Origin: Pollenia angustigena
Lineage: Eukaryota > Arthropoda > Insecta > Diptera > Polleniidae
Direction: 5' to 3'
NCBI GenBank assembly: GCA_930367215.1
Contig: OV884060.1
Coordinates: 178,261,253 to 178,325,252 of the forward strand
Length of the DNA: 64,000 nucleotides
Shown piece after piece: positions 9,276 through 20,412 of the stretch. The notes under the pieces are model-generated. The model was given only the letters and a program-made list of their open reading frames with translations, was not told the origin of the DNA and searched no databases. The position numbers and the translations under genes are program-made. Position 1 is the stretch's first letter. Each line of letters begins with the position of its first letter.

Positions 9276-10876
9276 AATATTTAACCAGTGGTAACTTTAT
9301 AATATAAAATGCGCAAAATATTAAATATTTCGCCGTATAAATATATTTTATATCGTAACTTTAACATATTTTTTGTCACCATAAATATTAAATGTTTTGT
9401 TTCTACAATATCAATATATTCCTACCACACATTACAAACTGCCGCAGTATATGCGAAATGTACGAATATAAATAACATAACAAAACAAAATATGCCGTCT
9501 TGTTGATCATCGACTGCCAAAATATGCGACACAAAATATGCGACTATTACACACGACATATTTAAATATTTTAGAGTAAATAGTAAACATATTATTAGTC
9601 GAAAAATAAACTAATAATAGTCACAATATGAAGAAAAAAATTTTTTTTTGTGTGTACATACAAAAAAAATAAAAAGGGAAAAATTTAAAATAAGAAAATC
9701 TTTGAATGTGAGTATGTGAAGGAAGAAGTAAATAATTATGTTTGATGGTTAATTTATTGAAAAAAGGCAAAATATGGTTGAAAGGTGAGTTTTATAGTTT
9801 GAGTGCAAAAATATAAAAAATATTGAAAAGTTAACTAATATTTTAAGAAAATATATACATATGTACTTAGTTTGTATTTATAATAATATTTAATTTATAA
9901 ACAGCCATTAAAAGAATATAGGGAGTGTTACCTATATCAAAGACAAAATTAAATTGGTGTTTGGACTAGTTGTTCAAAAATAGAGTAAAGGTACAAAAGT
10001 GCGATTGTGTTTTGAGAAATTTATTTACAACAGACAAAGTATCTTTTATAAGGACAAACATTTTTATGCGTGGGTGTGTAGATCATAGTTTTATGACGTA
10101 AGCATTTTATTTTTAGCTTAGCTCATTTAATTGTTGATGATAATGGATGAATTCAAATTAGAACAACAAATCGCAATCTTGTAATAGAAGCTCAAAAAAA
10201 AGGATGTTGTGTAAATGTAGGTAGGAGGCTGCTTATATATGATCTTCTAGAGAAAAGAACATTTAAAGAAGTGATCTGTTGTAAAGACTATGCATATGTA
10301 TATATATGTATGTATGTATGTATGTATATATAATTGTTAGCGACAAAGTAAACTTAGAAATTTGATATTGTGTTTTGTGTTATACAAGTTGATTTAAAAA
10401 AAAAAAAAAAATTTATGACTTTTCTTGTTTTTTATAAGTATGTAATTTGGAAAAGAAATGTTTTTTCAGACTATTGTTGTTTTTTTATTTGCGCCTATCA
10501 TAAATATATTTTTTAGGTAAAACACTTTTGTTTGCTTATATACATATAGCAATAATTATGACGCCAACAATAACGAAACCAAAATTTTCATGCAAGTAGC
10601 GATCCTTTTTTATGAACATTTTTTGCCAATTTTACACACTTGTGACCTTTTTATTTGTTGTTGCATATACGTATGACAAACAATACCTTGTGGAATCACA
10701 ACAACAAATGTATGCAAATTTATGATCTATTTTTTTTAGCGGAAAATAAAGGGTTATTTATTTTTTCACTTGTTATTTTTACAACAGGTATAGGAAAAAA
10801 AGTATGAATAATTATGACGCCAATATTTACGCAGAAAAAGAATTGTACACACCATCTGAGGCAAGTGATGCACATA
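9276..10876 (+). repeat. Left inverted arm of the inner hAT
   Basis: Near-identical on the complement to 17925-19528, with only occasional mismatches (for example at the 'aaccagtggtaac' end and around 10860). Contains a tatg/gtat microsatellite near 10302-10330. A 65-residue frame at 9309-9506 recurs inverted at 19298-19495 only because of the duplication and is not taken as a gene. Confidence 0.85.
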
Positions 10877-11581
10877 TGAGGGGTATAGTTGCAAAGACTG
10901 CAATGTCCACTATTTTACAAACGTAACTTATAATACCTCTTAGTTGTATTTAATGAATGCTTCCAATTAGTGAATATTACATTACTAGAAACACATTTAT
11001 CCCATAAAAAAGTATGTTCAAAAATTAAGAGTTGAACATACTTTTGGAGATTGGAGATTGTCGTTTTTGCAATGATCACAGTTTGTTGAGCTCTTTTTCT
11101 CTCAACTATTTTCAAAAATGCGCGCTATTTTTTGATTCTGTTTCTTTTTTGCAAAACAAAACTAAAAGAAATGAAAAAATAACAATTTCTCTTTTATATG
11201 AAACAGTTAATTATATTGTTAATTTTATAACTTTGTCATTGGTCGTAATTATGGAGCTAAGTTGTTAATAAGTTCCTCCAAATCAATTAAGAAAAAAAGG
11301 CAAGAGACACCAACAAATGGAAAGGAATTTAGAAAAAATAAAAAGGTATGTGTTAAGGCCAATTGATAAGCAGGCGGTGGTATTACGACAGCTGACTTTT
11401 TGATTTGATTAGAGCAAACACAGCAATCTCCAATTTTATTATTATAATTGCCAGCAAACCACTATATCGATTTGGTTGAAACTTGCGTCACATCTTCATC
11501 ATATTCTTATTTACTGAATAGCATGATATACAAAACATAAATATGAATATACTTTGAGCAAATATACCCCTCATATGTTGT
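10877..11581. other. Inner hAT core, left: no confident gene
   Basis: Short frames exist in both directions but lack recognisable domains. A donor-like 'aaaaag/gtatgtg' at 11340-11347 and an acceptor-like 'tctttttggcag' ending near 11612 would allow a spliced leader to the 105-aa frame at 11582-11899, but nothing confirms it. Confidence 0.3.
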
Positions 11582-11899
11582 ATGCATACCTATGTGAATA
11601 TTCTTTTTGGCAGGAATTGTTTGATTGTGCTTTATAAAATTTTTAATATAATAGAATATAAAACAGCGCACATAAATGTAATCAAATTATTAAATAAAAC
11701 TGAACCTGAGCATATCCTGTCTCTCGTTATTAAGCGAAACGTTTGTTTTTTGAGAAATCTATTTTTACCTACATACAATTCACAAAGTGTTGGTGATATT
11801 GATCCTTTATTAGATAAGACAATACAACAAGAACGGTGTCTTATATTACAGTACCGTAGATATAAAGTTATACATTTGTGGCACAATAAATTAAAGTGA
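11582..11899 (+). CDS. Hypothetical 105-aa ORF inside the inner hAT
   Basis: A continuous frame with mixed, protein-like composition in its second half (KTEPEHILSLVIKRNVCFL, then DPLLDKTIQQERCLIL and RRYKVIHLWHNK). I do not recognise it. An acceptor-like pyrimidine tract with CAG sits at about 11600-11612, so the real coding part could be an internal or last exon starting near 11613. It may be an accessory gene of the element or a captured host exon. It is equally possible that it is chance. Confidence 0.25.
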   Translation: MHTYVNILFGRNCLIVLYKIFNIIEYKTAHINVIKLLNKTEPEHILSLVIKRNVCFLRNLFLPTYNSQSVGDIDPLLDKTIQQERCLILQYRRYKVIHLWHNKLK

Positions 11900-12430
11900 A
11901 AATAAAACATATAAATAAATAATAATTAATACAAATAAGTCAACAAATATAAAAAATCAGTATTAATGAATATTAAATAAAAGATTTATGCCTGTACACC
12001 AATACGTCGCTTCGGTTTGCGTCGTTTTCGAAGTTGCATCTTTTTTAAATTTCTGTGATTTCGAAGTTTTGTCGTTTCAGTTCGCGTCGCTAATTGGGAC
12101 CCGAAAAACTCGACGCATAAAAATAGTTTAAATTTAAAAAGGTTTACATATCAAATTTTCTATGAAAATTTTCCTTATTCAATAATCGTTTATGAATACG
12201 TTGTTAAAAATTCAATTTAAAAAAAATTTTTGACTAATGACAAATACAAAAGTTATTAAAATAATTTACCAAAAAATTTTTAACAAAAATGGTAGATTTA
12301 AAACTGTTTGCATTGCTAATGAAATGAATATGGGGGGTAGTCTGTTCCACAACCGAATTGTAGAAACGTAAAAATGTCTAACGACATAAGGCTACGGTAC
12401 CGAATGGAGTTTATATTTTTTCCTCTGTTA

Positions 12431-13363
12431 CACTGAAAGAATTTTCTTCGCAATACTAACGAATTTTGACATTAATCCCATGAAAAATTGCATTATAAAG
12501 GAACCTATGCAGCGCTTCGTTGGATCAATGAAACCTGTTTCATTAAAAGGACTTAATGAAACATTACATTAGATCCATGAATATTATTCATTGGATGAAT
12601 ACTTTCAATAAAGTAAAATTTTTTTTTTTTTTATTTTTTTATTTATTTTTTTTTTTTCTTTTTTCTTATTTTATTTTACTTTATTTTATTTTTTATTTTT
12701 TTTTCTGTCTCTGGTGGGATTCGAACATGTAACCTCGGTGCTGATAGACTAGCTCACTACCAGCTAGTCTACCGGGGCAGTGTAGTTTTTGTATAAAAAA
12801 ACTATGTTTTTTTCTCAATTAAGACCGTAAATATGAGATTAAATTGTCCATAATAACAATAACAACGTTGATTGAAAGTGGATTGAAAGTTTTTGTTTCA
12901 TTACTATAATGACATTTTTATTGTCATAATGAAAATTTTAATTTATGAAGGCAATTATTGAAATATGTTGCTTTTATAAAAAAATTTTTTGATTTCATAA
13001 ATTTAATGGCATACATGTAACATTAGATGTATGAAGTTATTAAATCTTACATTTTTTAAATAACAATTAAACATTTTTTTAAGGAAACTATAATTTTGTA
13101 TTAATTTATGAATATAGTTATGTTTGTATATTGTTTTTTTAAGTTCCCAATTAAAATTTTTTGTTTAACTTGGACAACCTTAAGTTTTCATATATCCAAT
13201 GAAAATTTTTAACGTAATTACGAAATCTAATGAAGCGATTTTAACGAAAATACTTCATCAAACCTATGAAATTCCATTTAGACAATGAAAATTTTCATTT
13301 ACCCAAGGAAAACTTTGTTATGAAAATGATTCATTAAATATATGAAGCATTTTTCTTTCAGTG
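12431..13363. mobile_element. MITE, Tc1/mariner type, 'CACTGAAAGAA' ends
   Basis: Inverted ends CACTGAAAGAA (12431) and TTCTTTCAGTG (13363) flanked by TA dinucleotides (12429-12430, 13364-13365). The body is rich in 'ttcattg' and 'atgaa' motifs and has no transposase. A tRNA-derived SINE lies within it. Confidence 0.65.
12620..12780 (-). mobile_element. tRNA-derived SINE
   Basis: On the minus strand a tRNA-like head (12780-12712) carries an A-box-like region after 'tgccccggtag' and a B box in 'atgttcgaatccc'. It is followed by an A-rich tail of AAAAT-type repeats running to about 12620. The acceptor stem cannot form, because the 3' side reads 'accagagaca' and does not pair with 'tgccccg'. 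It is therefore a SINE or pseudo-tRNA, not a functional tRNA. Nested in the MITE at 12431-13363. Confidence 0.6.
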
Positions 13364-13493
13364 TAGATCTTGAAAAAGTTAATCTTCTGTATATATATTC
13401 AGGTTGTTTAGCAAAAATCTGCTTTTGTAAAAACAATAATGAACGAACTTTCAACAGATTTTCGAATGTTAAATTGTAGTTTCTTTTTGAGTA

Positions 13494-14199
13494 CACAGAA
13501 AAAAATATCTCAAAAAATATTTAACACCACAGTTTGTTAAAAATAAAATTTTAGGTCAACAAACTTTTTATTTGATTTAATGAAAAAATTTATCAAGTTT
13601 ACACTCTGCAAAATAGCACTCAAAAAAACATATTTAATAATAAAATTATTAAATATTTTTTCATATTCAATAAAAAAAATATTTGAATCAAAGTAAAGCC
13701 AGTATTTTTACAACTTTTGTCTATTTTCTAAAGCTCATAATTCTCATTCGCTTTACAGTTATATTTGTATAAATCATTTAGTTTAGCCACAATCTTTGGA
13801 TAATGATAATCTGGCCTAAGCAATCAGCTAAATGCGCATAGGAACTATCTTATCCCACCATAATAAATCTTAGTGTATTTATCAAAACATAAAGCCTGGG
13901 AATTAAGCACATCATAGTTAATAAATAAATTAAGATTCGATAAACATTTTGTTTGATTTATTCAACATTTCCAACAATTTATTTTAACAAATCACGTAAA
14001 CATTTTGTTGAAAAAAATTATTTTGGGCAACAACTTTTTTTATTGATTCAAAAAACTTTGTTGTTGACTAAAAATTCAATAACTATACCTACAAACTTTA
14101 TTATCAATACTGCAAAAATCGTCATCGCAGAAAATTCAAAAAAATTTTAATCAAATATGCGATTTTCGTATTCAAAAATGAAAATTATTTTTTTCTGTG
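13494..14199. mobile_element. MITE, TA-flanked, 'CACAGAAAAAAATA' ends
   Basis: Inverted termini CACAGAAAAAAATA (13494) and ATTTTTTTCTGTG (14199), with TA at 13492-13493 and 14200-14201. AT-rich, no coding domain. Its 13800-13880 segment shares 'gcctaagcaatcagctaaatgcgcat'-like sequence with 28310-28360 in the other orientation. Confidence 0.6.
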
Positions 14200-14572
14200 T
14201 AATCAGAGATACTATCAAGATGCCTACGGGCAAAAAAATAACTAGAAATATTGTTAAATGTCACATTAAGTTCGATCCCAATAAGCAAATTTTCTGGAAA
14301 TCAAGTGCAAAACAATTGATATTCAACTTTGAATTTCAAGTTTCAAGGGTTGAGATATACTTTGTCACACTTTATATCAAAAGCATTCTCCAGTAAAAGA
14401 GGAATGTGAAATCAAGTAAATATTTTGAAATTTGAATAGCATTTTAAAATACGTTTGAATTCAAGTTTATTTCCAGCTAAATTTTATTTTATTTTTGAGT
14501 GCTTATTGGGATCATATTAATAAAAATAAATAAATAAATTAGCTATAATTTCTGGACTGTAATAAAGTTTAA

Positions 14573-14688
14573 CCCCCGTATTCACAAACGATTATTAAAT
14601 TTAACAAACGTTTATTAAGGAAAATTTTCATAGTAAATTTGTTCTTTAAACCTTTATTAAATTTAAAAATTTTTTGTGAATACAGGCA
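14573..14688. mobile_element. 116-bp MITE with TTAA flanks, copy 1
   Basis: Ends CCCCCGTATTCACAAA / TTTTTTGTGAATACAGGCA, flanked by TTAA (14569-14572 and 14689-14692), as used by piggyBac-like and Kolobok-like transposases. A second copy of identical length lies at 46364-46479. Confidence 0.6.
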
Positions 14689-15075
14689 TTAATTGTTATT
14701 TTCATATAAAAATTTTCTATTTTTCAGTTGGTTTTCGTTTATAATTTTAAGTCATTATTGTTCTAAAATTATTTATTTTTTTCAATTATGCAGCTAATAA
14801 GCAAAGTGTTAGTCTGAAGGTCGCTTTAATATTTTACAAAATTTTAATATAAGAACTTACCGCAAAAAAATTATTTTAAATATGTATATATATACCTATA
14901 TGTTTTAATTAATTTATTTTAACATTTGCTTAAAAATAATAGTTATAATTAATATATTAGATAAAAAAGTTTTTTTACCAATTAATAACAATACAATTAG
15001 GTACTATTTTTCTTTTTATTTACTTCATGTTCTTTTAATCATTTTTTTTTTTAAATTTGCTACGTAATTGTTGTT

Positions 15076-15225
15076 TTAAAGATAGTTGATTTCCCCTATT
15101 GATTCATCTAAAAGAGCGGGATTTAGTTTTACCAAAAGAATATTTTCAAGTGTTTCCGAACTTAGACGATTTCTGGACTCGCTTAGAATGACTCTTAAAG
15201 ATGAGAAAGCTCGTTCTATTGTTAC
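15076..15225 (-). CDS. Exon 2 of the hAT transposase (dimerisation tail)
   Basis: Translates to VTIERAFSSLRVILSESRNR followed by LSSETLENILLVKL, the hallmark end of the hAT C-terminal dimerisation domain. Splice sites: donor CAG/GTAAAT at 15727/15726 and acceptor AAAG/GTAAC at 15226/15225, phase 0, so the junction reads PPTQ-VTIERAF. The 501-bp intron contains the hairpin MITE at 15403-15520. Confidence 0.85.
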   Translation of the reverse strand, partial: VTIERAFSSLRVILSESRNRLSSETLENILLVKLNPALLDESIGEINYL

Positions 15226-17421
15226 CTTTAAGATATATGTACTTAATATTGTTTAAAATATATTAGAGTAATAAAATTAGAAAGCAATAGATATATACAT
15301 ACATACATACATATATGAACATGTGCACATGCTAATTTGATACATATACAGGTACACACAAGCCATTAATTACGTTTAGCAAAATTTTATGTTTATATAT
15401 AACCGGCCAATTTCACCAAGCTCAGTTATAATTTACTATCAGTTATAACTGTCAAAAACATATTGTTAACTGAAAATTAAAGTAATAGTTAGTTTTAACT
15501 GAATTAGCTGAAATCGGCCGTAAATATATTTTTTTAACTTTTCAATGGGCACTATAAATGCAAAAACAAATAAATTCAGATTTTTTTTTCGAACACAAAA
15601 ATTAAGAGAACGACGAGTTCATCATATGAATGTTCTTTAAATTTGCTAACGTAGGTACATATATAATGTATGTATGGATATACAAATATAATGATTTATA
15701 AATAAGTTAATTTTCTTAAAATTTACCTGTGTTGGGGGAACACCAAAAATAATATTAGATATTATATAAAGCTCTTCATCTGCAGCTTTTCTATCCCTCC
15801 AATAACTTAGAACACAAGTATCACTTCTTAAAAATGGTAATTTTAGCCTTTCAATTCTTGTATATACATTAACAGACTCGTTTTGTACCATTATATCTTG
15901 CCTTAAGAAGGCTGTTAATATGTCATCGTCTTCTTCAATGTTTTTGTCATCTGATGTATTAGATACTTTAACTCCATACTCCTTATTAAGTGACACAAAT
16001 CTATCCCACACCTTTTTGAGAAATGTAATTGCCCTTTCTTTTTCGTTTGTAGACAACCTATTATGAAATCGTGGATCAAAGTACAAACATGAAATGAGTA
16101 TATCATTCTTATTTAGTGTAATCGATCGTTTTTCTAAATACGTTAGAGTTAAGTCTCCTAATATCTTTGTGAAGGTATTTTCAGTAAGTTTTACGACAAT
16201 TTGTTTTATTAATAATTTGCATTTAAGCCAATTCGCATAAAAGTCGCTATAATTTAAAGTCTCCTCTTGAAATTTGGTCAATATATCATTAATTGGGCTA
16301 AAAACTACTAAAAAATCGTCAACCTTCTTCCAAAATTGGTCGTTAGCTTCAAAATAATCATCTTCAGCAGTATAGGCAGGCATATCTGGGTGCTCAATAA
16401 ATGATTTTGCCGTTTTTAAGTCGTTGATCATTTTAAAAGTAGATCCCCAACGTGTTGGACAATCGATTTGTGGTACACGCACATGATTTAAATCAAATAA
16501 ATGTCGAAATCCATTCGTCGGTTTTCTTAAAAACTTTGTAAAATTTCTACACAGTATAATGAACTGGTTGATACTTGAATTTTTAATAACATCAACTGCA
16601 ACTAACTGTGCCGTATGCGCAGCACACCTGCATATTGTTACATCGCCTAAATCAATATCGTTGTCATTATCCATTTCATCTAAAACATTTCGGTAGTCGC
16701 TATTATTCAAAAAGTCATCTTCATATTTAGAAAGGCACTGGGACAATAATGACGTTGTTTTCAACATGTTCGCTCCGTTGTCAGAAGTCACTGCAATTAC
16801 CTGTTGTAAGTTTAAATTATATTTATTTAAAGTTTTGATTATTTCTGTTGCCAAATTTTTAGACTTAGTTGAGCCAGCTCCTTTTAACTCGATCATTCCA
16901 ATTACTCTAGAAATAATATTTCCATTATTGCAGTATTGTAAACTGATTCCAAAAATGCTCCTTTCTAATCGAGTCGCACTATCAATTTTAATAGAAAATA
17001 ATTTAATTGACAGTTCACTTTGAATTAAACCACGAAGTTTAGTCACAACATCACATAAAATTTTTTTGGCATTGTCCGAGTTTAAAGAAAACAGTTGCCC
17101 GCTGTTTGTTTTTAATGCACTACATATAGGTTTCAAAATATTTTGCATGTTATTGCTGTTTAAAATATCAAACGCTAATCCATTTTCAGTGACCAGTCCT
17201 ATATACGATTTTATTATTTCATGTCGATTAACTGAAACAAATGCTTTTACATTTTTGGACTTTATTATGGATTTTTTAAGATCTATTTCAATCTTATGCA
17301 TTTTAAGTAAATGTGACTTTAAATTATAGCTTCTGTTATTATTTAATGTTTTTTTGCATATTTTGCATAAAACTTTGTCCTCAATATCACACACATCAAA
17401 ATAATCATATATTTTTTCCAT
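15076..17421 (-). CDS. hAT transposase, two exons, apparently intact
   Basis: Exon 1 is 17421-15727 (565 codons) and exon 2 is 15225-15076 (49 codons and TAA), giving 614 residues, usual for the hAT superfamily. An N-terminal BED zinc finger has Cys19, Cys22, His37 and His42. The RNase H-like core shows KIDSATR (Asp147) and AVTSDNGANML (Asp214), then CRCAAHTAQL (264-273) and CPTRWGSTF (321-329), the usual hAT landmarks. The C-terminal dimerisation region starts with FLRSDTCVLSYWRDRK and is completed only by exon 2. No stop or frameshift is seen. It would cut at the CAGGGTTTAAAAAT ends and make 8-bp duplications. Exon 1 read through the donor adds 26 unrelated residues to a stop at 15646. Confidence 0.85.
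15403..15520. mobile_element. Hairpin MITE inside the transposase intron
   Basis: Imperfect inverted repeat of ~35 bp: 'ggccaatttcaccaagctca' at the left pairs with 'gaattagctgaaatcggcc' at the right. Lies wholly inside the transposase intron, so it does not disturb the coding sequence. Confidence 0.55.
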
Positions 17422-17534
17422 TATTATTTATTACTTGTAAAAACTATTTTCGTGAGACCAAACGTTAAAAATCAAATTAAACAACTATCGTTTTGTCAGA
17501 TTGTGCGACCTAATTTATACACTCGTTTCCTTTT

Positions 17535-18370
17535 CCTTATGTAAAAAAACAAGTGAAAAAGTAAATAACCCTTTATTTTCCGCTAAAAAATAGATCATAA
17601 ATTTGCATACATTTGTTGTTGTGATTCCACATGGTATTCTTGCACTTGTTTGTCATATGTATATGCAACAACAAATAAAAAGGTCACAAGTGTGTAAAAT
17701 TGGCAAAAAAACTTCATAAAAAAGGATCGCTACTTGCATGAAAATTTGGGTTTCGTTAATGTTGGCGTCATAATTATTGTCTACGCAAGTGCATATAGAA
17801 AACAAAAGTGTTTTACCTAAAAAATATTTATGATTGGTCCAAATAAAAAAAAAACAACACTACTCTGAAAAAGCGTTTCTTTTCCAAATAACATACCTAC
17901 TTATAAAAAAAAACAAGAAATGCAACATATGCGCATCACTTGCCTCAGATGGTGTGTATAATTCTTTTTCTGCGTAAATATTGGCGTCATAATTATTCAT
18001 ACTTTTTTTCCTATACCTGTTGTAAAAATAACAAGTGAAAAAATAAATAACCCTTTATTTTCCGCTAAAAAAAATAGATCATAAATTTGCATACATTTGT
18101 TGTTGTGATTCCACAAGGTATTGTTTGTCATACGTATATGCAACAACAAATAAAAAGGTCACAAGTGTGTAAAATTGGCAAAAAATGTTCATAAAAAAGG
18201 ATCGCTACTTGCATGAAAATTTTGGTTTCGTTATTGTTGGCGTCATAATTATTGCTATATGTATATAAGCAAACAAAAGTGTTTTACCTAAAAAATATAT
18301 TTATGATAGGCGCAAATAAAAAAACAACAATAGTCTGAAAAAACATTTCTTTTCCAAATTACATACTTAT
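17535..18370. repeat. Diverged tandem duplication of arm sequence
   Basis: 17535-17910 repeats 18020-18370 in direct orientation (shared 'aaataaccctttattttccg', 'aaaggatcgctacttgcatg', 'caaaagtgttttacctaaaa') with more differences than exist between the two inverted arms. The inner copy is therefore the older duplication, and the arms were homogenised or duplicated later. Confidence 0.75.
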
Positions 18371-19528
18371 AAAAAACAAGAAAAGTCATAAATTTTTTTT
18401 TTTTTTTTAAATCAACTTGTATAACACAAAACACAATATCAAATTTCTAAGTTTACTTTGTCGCTAACAATTATATATACATACATACATACATACATAT
18501 ATATACATATGCATAGTCTTTACAACAGATCACTTCTTTAAATGTTCTTTTCTCTAGAAGATCATATATAAGCAGCCTCCTACCTACATTTACACAACAT
18601 CCTTTTTTTTGAGCTTCTATTACAAGATTGCGATTTGTTGTTCTAATTTGAATTCATCCATTATCATCAACAATTAAATGAGCTAAGCTAAAAATAAAAT
18701 GCTTACGTCATAAAACTATGATCTACACACCCACGCATAAAAATGTTTGTCCTTATAAAAGATACTTTGTCTGTTGTAAATAAATTTCTCAAAACACAAT
18801 CGCACTTTTGTACCTTTACTCTATTTTTGAACAACTAGTCCAAACACCAATTTAATTTTGTCTTTGATATAGGTAACACTCCCTATATTCTTTTAATGGC
18901 TGTTTATAAATTAAATATTATTATAAATACAAACTAAGTACATATGTATATATTTTCTTAAAATATTAGTTAACTTTTCAATATTTTTTATATTTTTGCA
19001 CTCAAACTATAAAACTCACCTTTCAACCATATTTTGCCTTTTTTCAATAAATTAACCATCAAACATAATTATTTACTTCTTCCTTCACATACTCACATTC
19101 AAAGATTTTCTTATTTTAAATTTTTCCCTTTTTATTTTTTTTGTATGTACACACAAAAAAAAATTTTTTTCTTCATATTGTGACTATTATTAGTTTATTT
19201 TTCGACTAATAATATGTTTACTATTTACTCTAAAATATTTAAATATGTCGTGTGTAATAGTCGCATATTTTGTGTCGCATATTTTGGCAGTCGATGATCA
19301 ACAAGACGGCATATTTTGTTTTGTTATGTTATTTATATTCGTACATTTCGCATATACTGCGGCAGTTTGTAATGTGTGGTAGGAATATATTGATATTGTA
19401 GAAACAAAACATTTAATATTTATGGTGACAAAAAATATGTTAAAGTTACGATATAAAATATATTTATACGGCGAAATATTTAATATTTTGCGCATTGTAA
19501 TATTAAAAAGTTACCACTGGTTAAATAT
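17925..19528 (-). repeat. Right inverted arm of the inner hAT
   Basis: Reverse complement of 9276-10876. Its inner part is tandemly duplicated: see 17535-17910. Confidence 0.85.
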
Positions 19529-19683
19529 TTTTGTGTAACACTAGAAATTATATTAATACAGCGATGCATTTAAATATATTACGATAGTGGATTATTTAAT
19601 ATTTTTAGATTTTCTGTCAGTTTGTGTTTAAAATTATGCATATTTATGACTAATATATTAGTATTTTTAAACCCTGATTTTAA

Positions 19684-19777
19684 CCCATTTTCCGCCGACC
19701 GATGACTAAAATTACAATGTTTTTCAATGTTTTTTTTATCTTCATCATCGATCAACAGGAATGTGACGAACAATGGG
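19684..19777. mobile_element. Possible 94-bp piggyBac-like MITE
   Basis: TTAA-CCCATT...AATGGG-TTAA arrangement (19680-19683 and 19778-19781). Only about six terminal bases match strongly, so this is tentative. The inner hAT inserted exactly at its left edge. Confidence 0.35.
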
Positions 19778-20412
19778 TTAAATATTTGATTGCCAACACT
19801 TTTTTTGTTTCACGTACTTTTTATATGTATGTGTTTAGTTATTTGCTTCTTCTCATATCAGTCTTTTAACAGAATTAACCGAAACAATTAGAGGTGTTAA
19901 AAATTTAAAACAACTTTAATGGCGTAATGGAGTATTTTATATGTTAAGAGAAATCCTGGAAAAGGACTGAAAAATTAGACATTTATCTTCGATAAGTGAA
20001 ATAATATTTTCCAAGTCAAATTTTGTTAAACTAAAGAAAAGAGTCGCTTTAACCCTAAACATTTAAAATAAATAACTTTTCTTAAAGATCATTTTATAAG
20101 ATCTCCTTTAACGATTGAAATAACTACTAAAATTATCTCAGTTTATTTTTGTATAAATATGTAAATATTTGGGGGATTCACAAGGTAGTCATAAAGTCTT
20201 ATGTCTTAAAATAATTACAGGAAATATACCTACTGTCAGTGTCAAAATAAAGTGTACAACTGGTTTTCCAATATAAAAAGTGATATTTTAGCAAAAAATA
20301 ATTAAAATTTTTAGAAGTTTATTATCATTTACAAAACTTTGGACAATGTTATTACTATTTAAAATTTAAAATAGGTACTTCAAAAACAACAAAAACAATA
20401 CAATAAAAAAAC

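Larger units (their letters stand above)
9139..19676. mobile_element. hAT transposon (inner) with intact transposase and long inverted arms
   Basis: Starts and ends with the 14-bp inverted repeat CAGGGTTTAAAAAT. A perfect 8-bp target duplication, attttaac, lies at 9131-9138 and 19677-19684. It is 10,538 bp, far larger than typical 2.5-5 kb hAT elements. It consists of an outer ~140 bp, then near-identical inverted arms of about 1.6 kb (9276-10876 and 17925-19528) around a core that encodes a spliced hAT transposase on the minus strand, plus several MITEs picked up later. The intact TSD, TIRs and transposase suggest it may be, or recently was, autonomous. Confidence 0.88.

Noticed and set aside
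9309..9506. 65-residue frame duplicated inverted at 19298-19495
   Set aside because: Preserved only as part of the inverted arms; no domain, and its composition follows AT content.
12712..12780. tRNA gene
   Set aside because: A and B boxes are present but the acceptor stem does not pair and an A-rich tail follows, so it is a SINE head.
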